NCBI RefSeq assembly: GCF_900188435.1
Contig: NZ_FYFA01000001.1
Span: 1,178,001 to 1,242,000, forward strand
Direction of reading: 5' to 3'
Source of the DNA: Marinobacter sp. es.048
GTDB taxonomy: Bacteria > Pseudomonadota > Gammaproteobacteria > Pseudomonadales > Oleiphilaceae
Length of the DNA: 64,000 bases
Positions 57,143-64,000 of this stretch are shown one piece after another. Each line of letters starts with the position of its first letter. Position 1 is the first letter of the stretch. The position numbers and the translations under genes were made by a program. The notes beneath the pieces were generated by a model that was given only the letters and a program-made list of their open reading frames with translations, was not told where the DNA came from and did not search any database.

Positions 57143-58279
57143 TTAGAAGCTGTACTGAGCTGCGAACAGCAGACGGTTAGCGTCAGCAGAGTCGCCGGCA
57201 ACGGTTTCCTGATCGAAGTAACCGTATTCAACGCCCAGCATGACGTTTTTGACCGGTGTCCACATATAGTTGACGAAAGCGTTCTGGTTGGTCTCCGGAT
57301 CCGCATTGGTCGTTGCACCTGCAGCGATCGCATCGTCCAGGTCCATAGTGGTCATGCCATAGGCCACGTTGATGCTGCTGCCGCCACCCAGCGCCATGCT
57401 CACACCTACGTTACCGCCATAGGCTTCGATGGTTTCCACACTGTTGCCATCGACGTAGGCGGCCGGACCGTAGTAGTTGGAGCCGGAGCGCCACAGATAA
57501 CCGGTAGCACCATCAGTGTAGTTGAATGTGCCCTGAACAGAGAACATGTCAGTCAGTTTCAGTTTCGCACCGGCCGCTACGGAGTAGCCGATAGCACTGT
57601 CGTCGTTCGTGCCATCATCGGCTGTGACTTGACTGGCCGAAGCAGAGGCTCCATAGGAGAGCATGTCAGACGAGCCTTCGAAACGCGCAGTGAAAGCGGG
57701 AGCTGAGGTGCGAGTATTGCCACCTGCGCCCAGTACTGCCTGGGGACCCGGATCTTCAATGGAGAAAGACATGCCGCCAGTGGTGTAGCGGATCTGCTCT
57801 GTGCGATCCCAGCTGCCAAAGCTACCTGCCACGCCGTCGAAGTCGAGAAGTGGTGTAGCGGCTACGAAGCTGATTGTGTTGGACCATGTGCGGCCAACCA
57901 GCCAGCCGTTGTAGGTACCGTAGGCATGACGCATGCGCAGGCTGCCCGCGCTGTTGCCGGAACCACGGAAATCACCTTCGACGGTAATGCCAACGCCGTT
58001 AGCGTGGGTTACTTTTACACCCAGACGGCTTTGCTTAACGTCAGCACCAAAATGACCGGTAACGTCTTCATTTGCGGATGGGGCTAGTGAGCCGGCACGA
58101 GTCGACACTGCACGGTTGCCGTCGATGTCATAGCTCATGTTCAGGCGCGCGTAGCCGTAGAGGCTTGCGTCGACATCATCTCCCACGCTCAGGGTCATCG
58201 CACCCGCTTGGGAGGCAACACCCATAACTGCTGCTGCCGCGGTTGCACGAATCGCCAATCTTAATTTATTGCTTTGCAT
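57143..58279 (-). CDS. Outer-membrane porin (Gram-negative general porin type)
   Basis: A 378-residue predicted 16-stranded porin: signal peptide (MQSNKLRLAIRATAAAAVMG, cleavage near SQAGA), then alternating amphipathic strands such as LYGYARLNMSYDI and LGVKVTHANGVGITVEGDF, and the terminal aromatic ...FAAQYSF needed for BAM assembly. ATG 58279 has GGAG 9 nt upstream; GTG 58294 is less likely. Its position at the end of the catabolic island suggests it admits that substrate, but it is transcribed separately. Confidence 0.82.
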   Translation of the reverse strand: MQSNKLRLAIRATAAAAVMGVASQAGAMTLSVGDDVDASLYGYARLNMSYDIDGNRAVSTRAGSLAPSANEDVTGHFGADVKQSRLGVKVTHANGVGITVEGDFRGSGNSAGSLRMRHAYGTYNGWLVGRTWSNTISFVAATPLLDFDGVAGSFGSWDRTEQIRYTTGGMSFSIEDPGPQAVLGAGGNTRTSAPAFTARFEGSSDMLSYGASASASQVTADDGTNDDSAIGYSVAAGAKLKLTDMFSVQGTFNYTDGATGYLWRSGSNYYGPAAYVDGNSVETIEAYGGNVGVSMALGGGSSINVAYGMTTMDLDDAIAAGATTNADPETNQNAFVNYMWTPVKNVMLGVEYGYFDQETVAGDSADANRLLFAAQYSF

Positions 58280-58441
58280 CGTTGTTGTCTCCACACATTT
58301 TTGTTGTTGGACCCAGAAACAAGGTAGTTACGAATTCGTGACAATTCAAATAAATTCATGCAGAAATTAGACGAATGTCTATAACAGCTTTTCGTTCATA
58401 TACAGACATCTGCAGTTGCCAACGAGGCGTAAAGTTGTTCC

Positions 58442-59902
58442 ATGACGTCCGAAAGTACAGTTATTGAGTCAGCCACGTTCGCGTTTCTTGATATTGAAAC
58501 CACCGGCGGCAATCCAGCCCGGGACAGGATTACCGAGATTGGTATCCGGTTCTGGCGGGCCGGTGAGGTGGTGGGCGAGTGGCAGACGCTGCTGAATCCG
58601 GAAACCCGGATATCCCCGTTCATCGAGAACTTTACCGGTATTTCCAATGAGATGGTGGCTGATGCGCCGTTGTTTGAAGATGTGGCGGATGAGCTGGAAG
58701 CGCAGCTGAAGGGCAAGGTGTTCGTCGCTCACAATGCCCGCTTTGATTACGGTTTTATCAAGTCCGAGTTCCGCAAGCTGGGGCGCCTGTTCTCGGCGAA
58801 GGTGCTGTGTACTGTCAAGCTGTCCCGTCGGCTGTATCCGGAATTTCGCCGGCATAACATGGATGCGCTGATTGCCCGCCATGGCCTTGCCCGGGTTCAA
58901 CGGCATCGTGCCATGGGAGATGTGTCCGCCATGTTGGCCTTCTTCGAGCATGCACGCTCAGAAAAAGGACACGGGAAGTTCGACAGTGCCCTGCGGGAAC
59001 TGTTGCAACGGCCCAGTATTCCATCTCACCTCCCGTCGGATATTCTTCATGACGTGCCTCGGGGCCCCGGGGTGTATCGGTTTTACGGCGAAAACGATGT
59101 GCTTTTATATGTTGGCAAGAGCACCAACATTGCCCAGCGCGTGGCTTCACATTTTTCCGGTGATCACAATTCTGCCCGGGGCGTGCGGATGTCCGAGAGC
59201 CTGCGCCGTGTCGAGTGGACAGAAACAGCCGGCGAGCTCGGGGCACTGCTAATGGAGCTCAAGCAGATCAAGGGCCTGAAGCCTCTGTTCAACCGCCGCT
59301 CCCGGGCGGCCAAGAATCTGGTGAGTATCGAACTCTCGAAAAACGAAGCGGGTTACCTCCAGGCGCGGCTGGTTCGTGAAATCGAGCCCCACCGTTTGGG
59401 GGATTATTTCGGGTTGTTCCGAAGCAAGCGGGATGCGGAGCGGGCATTGAGCGGCATTGCTTCGAAAAATGAACTGTGCAATCGGCTGTTGGGGCTGGAG
59501 CCAGAGCACGATGGCCCCTGTTTCCAGCGCACCCTCGGGCGCTGCAAGGGTGCCTGCGAAGAGCTTGAGAATGTGGAACGTTACAACCTCAGGGTACAGA
59601 TCGCCTTTCACAGTCTGCGACTCAAGACCTGGCCCTGGAAAGGCCCGGTCGGGATAGTGGAGCAGGATGCCCGGTCCGGCCGCAAGGACATCCTGGTGGT
59701 TTATAACTGGATGCATGTGGCCACTCTGCACGAAGAGGAGGAACTGGAGGATCTCTCCCTCCGCGGCCAGGCGGTCACCTTTGATCTGGATTCCTACAAG
59801 CTTTTGATCGGCGCCCTCATGGACAGAAAAAAGGGCGGGCAAGAACAGCAGCGGGTGATTGAGTTGCCGGCCATGGGGGAACCGGATGTTCTTATGCCGT
59901 GA
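58442..59902 (+). CDS. DnaQ-type 3'-5' exonuclease fused to a GIY-YIG (UvrC-N/Cho-like) nuclease
   Basis: A 486-residue two-nuclease protein. Residues about 12-175 are a DEDDh exonuclease (FLDIETTGG with Asp17/Glu19; VAHNARFDYGF; HRAMGDV). Residues about 200-290 are a GIY-YIG domain (GPGVYRFYGENDVLLYVGKS, then NIAQRVASHF), like UvrC-N and Cho. The C-terminal part has a Cys-bearing segment (GPCFQRTLGRCKGACEEL) as in Cho-like proteins. The fusion is known in many bacteria, often annotated as a DNA polymerase III epsilon-like protein; the role is thought to be repair-related but is not settled. Confidence 0.85.
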   Translation: MTSESTVIESATFAFLDIETTGGNPARDRITEIGIRFWRAGEVVGEWQTLLNPETRISPFIENFTGISNEMVADAPLFEDVADELEAQLKGKVFVAHNARFDYGFIKSEFRKLGRLFSAKVLCTVKLSRRLYPEFRRHNMDALIARHGLARVQRHRAMGDVSAMLAFFEHARSEKGHGKFDSALRELLQRPSIPSHLPSDILHDVPRGPGVYRFYGENDVLLYVGKSTNIAQRVASHFSGDHNSARGVRMSESLRRVEWTETAGELGALLMELKQIKGLKPLFNRRSRAAKNLVSIELSKNEAGYLQARLVREIEPHRLGDYFGLFRSKRDAERALSGIASKNELCNRLLGLEPEHDGPCFQRTLGRCKGACEELENVERYNLRVQIAFHSLRLKTWPWKGPVGIVEQDARSGRKDILVVYNWMHVATLHEEEELEDLSLRGQAVTFDLDSYKLLIGALMDRKKGGQEQQRVIELPAMGEPDVLMP

Positions 59903-60001
59903 GTGGCGTATTATGGTGCAAGAGTCCGCACACCTACTTACTTGTTTGGCGCGGCCACTCTACTATTTTTAATTGCTTAGCCGCTTTCCCGAGAGAGATT
60001 T

Positions 60002-61216
60002 ATGAATAAAGAACCCGTCAGCCGCGAACTGTTCGATGAAGTCATGGTGCCCAACTACGCTCCCGGTTCCATCATTCCGGTGCGAGGGGAGGGCTCCCGG
60101 ATCTGGGATCAGGAAGGCCGCGAGTTTATTGATCTCCAGGGTGGCATCGCAGTGACCTGTCTGGGCCATTCCCATCCGGGGCTGGTAGGTGCGTTGCACG
60201 ATCAGGCTGAGAAAATCTGGCACCTGTCCAACGTGATGACCAACGAACCCGCCCTGCGTCTGGCGAAAACCCTGTGTGACCTCACCTTTGCCGAACGCGT
60301 GTTCTTCGCCAACTCCGGAGCCGAGGCCAACGAAGCGGCGTTCAAGCTGGCCCGTCGTTACGCGTGGGAGCATCACGGTAAAGAGAAGAACGAGATTATT
60401 TCGTTCAAGAATTCGTTTCACGGGCGCACCCTGTTTACCGTCAGCGTCGGTGGCCAACCGAAATACCTGGACGGTTTCGAGCCGGCACCCGGCGGCATTC
60501 ACCATGCCGAGTTCAACGACCTGGAATCCGTGAAAAAGCTGATCTCGAAGGAGAAAACCTGTGCGGTCGTGGTCGAGCCCATTCAGGGTGAGGGTGGCGT
60601 TATGCCGGGCGACCAGGCATTCCTTCAGGGGCTGCGAGATCTGTGCGACGAAAATGACGCGTTGCTGGTGTTTGATGAGGTTCAGTCTGGCGTTGGCCGG
60701 AGCGGTCACTTTTACGCTTATCAGATGTACGACGTGGTGCCGGATATTCTCTCCAGTGCCAAGGGACTTGGCGGTGGCTTCCCGATGGCGGCCATGTTGA
60801 CCACGGCCAAAGTTGCCGCCAGTCTGGGTGTAGGTACTCACGGCAGCACCTACGGCGGTAACGCCCTGGCCTGCGCCGTGGCGCAAAGAGTGGTGGATAC
60901 CGTCAGTCAGCCGGAGATTCTCAAGGGCGTGAAAGCCCGCTCTGAGAAGCTTCGCAAGGGCATGATGGACATCGGCGAGCGCTATGACGTGTTCAGTGAG
61001 GTTCGCGGCGCCGGCCTGCTGCTCGGCTGTGTTCTGACCAAAAAATGGCAGGGCAAGGCCAAAGATTTTCTCAACGCCGGTCTGGAAGAGCGCGTGATGG
61101 TTCTGGTGGCTGGCGCGAACGTTATTCGTCTGGCGCCGTCTCTTATCATCCCGGAACCGGATATCGACGAAGCCCTCGAGCGTTTCGAAGCGGCGGTGAA
61201 AAAACTGACGTCCTAA
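60002..61216 (+). CDS. astC: Succinylornithine/acetylornithine transaminase
   Basis: A class III PLP aminotransferase of 404 residues, acting at the third step of the arginine succinyltransferase pathway (AruC/AstC) and possibly in arginine synthesis too (ArgD). It has [56 protein letters not shown], and the PLP lysine in [15 protein letters not shown] (near 253). It heads the aruCFGD operon; aruF follows after 9 bp, the same order as in Pseudomonas. Confidence 0.93.
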   Translation: MNKEPVSRELFDEVMVPNYAPGSIIPVRGEGSRIWDQEGREFIDLQGGIAVTCLGHSHPGLVGALHDQAEKIWHLSNVMTNEPALRLAKTLCDLTFAERVFFANSGAEANEAAFKLARRYAWEHHGKEKNEIISFKNSFHGRTLFTVSVGGQPKYLDGFEPAPGGIHHAEFNDLESVKKLISKEKTCAVVVEPIQGEGGVMPGDQAFLQGLRDLCDENDALLVFDEVQSGVGRSGHFYAYQMYDVVPDILSSAKGLGGGFPMAAMLTTAKVAASLGVGTHGSTYGGNALACAVAQRVVDTVSQPEILKGVKARSEKLRKGMMDIGERYDVFSEVRGAGLLLGCVLTKKWQGKAKDFLNAGLEERVMVLVAGANVIRLAPSLIIPEPDIDEALERFEAAVKKLTS

Positions 61217-61225
61217 GGAGTTTTT

Positions 61226-62245
61226 ATGTGGCTGGTACGTCCGGCTCAGCCGGATGATCTGGACCAGATTCTTGCCATTGCGGGCACTCAGTGTGCCCGT
61301 CTTTCCTCCACCCTGCCCAAGCACGGCGATGCCCTGGCCTACAAGATCGAGCAATCACTGGCTTCCTTTGCTGGCAGGATCAGCCCCGAGGATGATTCAC
61401 CCAGGTTCCTGTTCGTGCTCGAAGACACCGAGACCGGGGACATTGCCGGCACGGCCGGTATTGATGCTCGCGCCGGCAATGGTCAGCCCTTCTACAGTTA
61501 TCGGCGGGATGCCCTGATCCACGCATCCCATGAGCTGGGGGTTTCGCGTCGGGTGGAAGTGCTGTATCCCTCCCATTCGCTCACCGATGTCTCCCTGCTG
61601 TGCTCGTTCTCGATCCGCCCCGAACTGCAGGGGACCGATGCGTTCGAATTATTGTCCCGGGCCCGGATTCTGTTTATCGCCGATCATCGTGAATGGTTTA
61701 CCGCGCGGATGGCTGTGGAGATCCAGGGCGTGCAGTTGGAGGATGGCAGCGTGCCCTTCTGGGACAGCCTTGGCCGGCACTTTTTTGATATGGATTTCGA
61801 GACGGCGGACCAGTACTCCGGTCAACTGAGCAAGACCTTTATTGCCGAGCTCATGCCGCCCAATCCCATCTATGTCACGCTGCTGAGCGAGGCGGCCCAG
61901 AAGGCAATGGGGCAGCCGCATCTGATAACCGTGCCTAACTTCGAGCTGCTGCAGCGGGAAGGGTTCCAGCCGGGCAGTTATCTGGACATTTTTGATGCCG
62001 GCCCGGTCCTTGAAGCGCGTACCGACAGCCTGAAAACCCTGGTGACCAGTCACCCGAAGGAACTTCATGGCACCAATGAAGATACTGGCGAAACCTGTCT
62101 GATCGCTGCCGGCGAGCGTGAACAGTTCCGCTGCACCCTGACACCGGTCGCTGAAACGCTGGACGACAAACTCAAGGTTCCGGTCTCGACCTGGAAGACC
62201 CTGAACAGGACCGCGGGTGACCGGGTAAGGATCGGGCCGCTATGA
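61226..62245 (+). CDS. aruF: Arginine N-succinyltransferase, alpha subunit
   Basis: With AruG it forms the enzyme that succinylates arginine at the first step of the AST catabolic pathway. The 339-residue AstA-family protein has WLVRPAQPDDLDQILAIA, CSFSIRPELQGTDAFELL, FIAELMPPNPIYVTLL and FQPGSYLDIFDAGPVLEA. Pseudomonas-type organisms carry two AstA paralogues in tandem, as here, while enterics have one. Confidence 0.93.
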   Translation: MWLVRPAQPDDLDQILAIAGTQCARLSSTLPKHGDALAYKIEQSLASFAGRISPEDDSPRFLFVLEDTETGDIAGTAGIDARAGNGQPFYSYRRDALIHASHELGVSRRVEVLYPSHSLTDVSLLCSFSIRPELQGTDAFELLSRARILFIADHREWFTARMAVEIQGVQLEDGSVPFWDSLGRHFFDMDFETADQYSGQLSKTFIAELMPPNPIYVTLLSEAAQKAMGQPHLITVPNFELLQREGFQPGSYLDIFDAGPVLEARTDSLKTLVTSHPKELHGTNEDTGETCLIAAGEREQFRCTLTPVAETLDDKLKVPVSTWKTLNRTAGDRVRIGPL

Positions 62246-62297
62246 AAGGTATGGGAATAGTAAAGTATCAACTCGCCTGGATCAGGGAGGCGACACC

Positions 62298-63398
62298 ATG
62301 CTGGTAATTCGCCCGTTGCAGGAAAACGATCTTGATGACCTGTATGCCATGTCCCAGAGCGCCGGGAAGGGGCTGACCACTCTCCCGGCGGACCGCGAGC
62401 TTCTGCAGAAGAAGATCAATCACGCCCGGGAGACCTTTAACCAGCGCATTGCGCCGGAAGCAGGGCTTTACCTGTTTGCACTGGTGGATATCGAGCGGAA
62501 GAAAACGGTCGGGATCAGCGGTATCCAGGCCCGGGTTGGTCTGGATGAGGTGTTCTACAACTACCGCCTGAGCGTGGCCGTCAATGCCTCCAAAGAGCTG
62601 GGTGTTCACGTACGGACCCCAACGCTGCACCTGTCCAACGATATGACCGATACCAGCGAAATCTGCTCGCTGCTGTTGTCTGATGAATACAAGGGCGGGG
62701 GCAACGGGCTGCTGCTCTCCCGGTGCCGGTTCATGTACCTGGATGAATTCCGGAAACACTTTTCTGAAAAAATATTCGCGGAAATGCGCGGTGTGTCTGA
62801 TACCCAGGGGCGGAGCCCCCTGTGGGATGCGCTGGGAACCAAGTTCTTCGACATGGAGTTCAGCGAGGCGGACATGCTGTCGGGGTTGGGCAACAAGTCA
62901 TTTATTGCCGAGTTGATGCCCAAGTATCCGATATACTTGTCCATGCTGCCGGAATCAGCCCGTGCCGTGATCGGCCGGGTTCACGACAATACCGCGCCGG
63001 CGCTTCGGATGCTTCAGTCCGAGGGGTTCAACTTCAACGGACTGGTGGACATTTTTGATGGCGGGCCCGTGGTTGAAGCCTTCGTTCACAATATCCGCAC
63101 GGTACGGGAAGGCATGAACCGGCACGCCATGGTGACGCGCAAGCCGATCAGCTTGGACGTGCCTGCCGATGAGCGGGTAATGGTATCCAACCGCTCATTC
63201 CGGGACTTCCGGGTGACCACCCTGCCGATAGACTGCATCGGGCCGGATACCGTCAGCCTGCCGCCGGAAGTGGCCGAGGCGTTGCAGATTGAATCGGGTG
63301 ATCCGGTTCGTTTGGCCCCCTTGAAAGACTCGGGGCTACTGACCAAACATAGTTATAGAAGCTCAGTACCGGGAGGTGCATCGAAATGGCAAAGCTGA
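62298..63398 (+). CDS. aruG: Arginine N-succinyltransferase, beta subunit
   Basis: The second AstA-family paralogue (366 aa), partner of AruF. It has [57 protein letters not shown], and [19 protein letters not shown]. The C-terminus is longer than that of AruF and overlaps the astD start by 13 bases (63386-63398), so translation is probably coupled. Confidence 0.93.
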   Translation: MLVIRPLQENDLDDLYAMSQSAGKGLTTLPADRELLQKKINHARETFNQRIAPEAGLYLFALVDIERKKTVGISGIQARVGLDEVFYNYRLSVAVNASKELGVHVRTPTLHLSNDMTDTSEICSLLLSDEYKGGGNGLLLSRCRFMYLDEFRKHFSEKIFAEMRGVSDTQGRSPLWDALGTKFFDMEFSEADMLSGLGNKSFIAELMPKYPIYLSMLPESARAVIGRVHDNTAPALRMLQSEGFNFNGLVDIFDGGPVVEAFVHNIRTVREGMNRHAMVTRKPISLDVPADERVMVSNRSFRDFRVTTLPIDCIGPDTVSLPPEVAEALQIESGDPVRLAPLKDSGLLTKHSYRSSVPGGASKWQS

Positions 63399-64000
63399 CA
63401 GGTGAACTGTTTATCGACGGGCTCTGGCTACCGGGTCATGGGCCGGTATTCGAATCTGTCCAGCCGGTGAACGGTGAAACAATCTGGGATGGCGAAAGCG
63501 CCAACCTGGAGGATGTTGATGCGGCCGTTCGTGAGGCCCGAAATGCCTTTGTGAAGTGGCAGCGCAAGAGCTTTGCCGAACGTCAGGCCATTGTCGAAGC
63601 CTTTGGCGAGTTGCTTGAGGCTCACAAGGAAGAATTGGCCCATCAGATTGGTCTGGAAACGGGTAAGCCGCTCTGGGAATCCCGCACCGAAGTGGCGGCG
63701 ATGATCGGCAAGATCGGCATTTCGGTGAAAGCCTACAACGACCGCACCGGCACATCCGAATCCGATGTTGCCGGTAGGCACGCCGTGCTCAGGCACCGGC
63801 CCCATGGCGTGGTGGCGGTATTTGGCCCCTACAACTTCCCGGGGCACCTGCCGAACGGCCACATAGTGCCCGCTTTGCTGGCCGGCAACACAGTGGTCTT
63901 CAAACCGAGCGAGCTGACCCCCGGGGTTGCCGAGCTGATGGTAAAACTCTGGGAGAAGGCTGGTATTCCGGACGGTGTGATCAACCTGGTGCAAGGTGGT
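63386..64000 (+). CDS. astD: Succinylglutamate semialdehyde dehydrogenase, 3' end missing
   Basis: Aldehyde dehydrogenase for the fourth step of the AST pathway. The frame from ATG 63386 ([17 protein letters not shown]) is open for 205 codons to the window end, against about 490 expected, so only the NAD-binding N-terminal part is visible: [37 protein letters not shown] and [16 protein letters not shown] at 63371-63376 supports the start. The catalytic Cys lies beyond the window. Confidence 0.93.
   Translation, partial: MAKLTGELFIDGLWLPGHGPVFESVQPVNGETIWDGESANLEDVDAAVREARNAFVKWQRKSFAERQAIVEAFGELLEAHKEELAHQIGLETGKPLWESRTEVAAMIGKIGISVKAYNDRTGTSESDVAGRHAVLRHRPHGVVAVFGPYNFPGHLPNGHIVPALLAGNTVVFKPSELTPGVAELMVKLWEKAGIPDGVINLVQGG

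Noticed and set aside
41580..58300. Genomic island delivered by phage or conjugative element
   Set aside because: No integrase, tRNA-flanking att site or transfer gene is visible; only a decayed repeat at the left edge and AT-rich promoters. Horizontal transfer remains possible but is unsupported.
59969..61354. A 461-codon minus-strand open frame opposite astC
   Set aside because: Antisense shadow of a clearly identified aminotransferase.
1..64000. CRISPR arrays, toxin-antitoxin pairs, secondary-metabolite or defence clusters
   Set aside because: No regularly spaced repeats and no matching gene sets were found on either strand.

Overview
The window looks like a chromosomal segment of a marine gammaproteobacterium, most likely Marinobacter or a close relative. 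This rests on gene order (carAB-greA-yhbY, ftsH-folP-glmM-tpiA-secG-tRNA-Leu-rimP-nusA-infB-rbfA-truB-rpsO-pnp), on protein character (Pseudomonas/Marinobacter-like FtsH, a second-type Lon, the AruF/AruG arginine succinyltransferase pair) and on a moderately high GC content. There is no rRNA gene to confirm the genus. I see no transposase, integrase, phage gene or CRISPR array.

Region 1 (1-20.4 kb) is a dense housekeeping block: pyrimidine/arginine precursor synthesis (carAB), transcription elongation (greA, nusA), ribosome maturation and translation (yhbY, rimP, infB, rbfA, truB, rpsO), membrane proteolysis and secretion (ftsH, secG), folate and cell-wall precursors (folP, glmM), glycolysis (tpiA), RNA decay (pnp) and one tRNA-Leu(GAG). 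The rimP operon has a good sigma70 promoter followed by a leader of about 230 nt with three hairpins, two of them terminator-like. rlmE, which I would expect between yhbY and ftsH, is absent.

Region 2 (20.4-37 kb) is mixed: a dispersed inverted-repeat element and REP-like palindromes, an envelope gene pair (lipoprotein hydrolase and DUF4105 outer-membrane protein), a DUF3015 protein, a complete branched-chain amino acid ABC transporter (livKHMGF), a membrane-anchored TPR protein, a MarR regulator, a second-type Lon protease, a CnoX-like thioredoxin/TPR protein, a small HNH protein and a KamA-family radical SAM aminomutase. Region 3 (37.2-41.6 kb) is aceE-aceF of pyruvate dehydrogenase.

Region 4 (41.7-58.3 kb) is the most interesting part: a catabolic island with two GntR regulators, a TRAP transporter and a porin. 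A leftward operon encodes a Pro1 tautomerase-SnoaL fusion, a methylisocitrate-lyase-type enzyme (KRCGH motif), an isochorismatase-family amidase, two PuuE-like CE4 hydrolases and a fumarate-reductase-like flavoprotein. A rightward operon encodes a UTRA GntR regulator, a LeuC/LeuD-like hydratase pair and the TRAP transporter. Then come an FCD-type GntR, a glutaryl-CoA-dehydrogenase-like enzyme and a CaiB-type CoA transferase. The leftward promoter and the leuC-like promoter carry the same operator layout next to the -10 box, so they are probably co-repressed. Read as chemistry, the enzymes suit: cyclic imide opening, half-amide hydrolysis, hydration of a substituted maleate, methylisocitrate-lyase-like cleavage, CoA transfer and glutaryl-CoA oxidation. 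Haematinic acid (a tetrapyrrole breakdown product) would give exactly pyruvate plus glutarate by this route. That is inference, not proof.

Region 5 (58.4-64 kb) has a DnaQ-type exonuclease/GIY-YIG fusion and the start of the arginine succinyltransferase operon (aruC/astC, aruF, aruG, astD; the last is cut by the window end).
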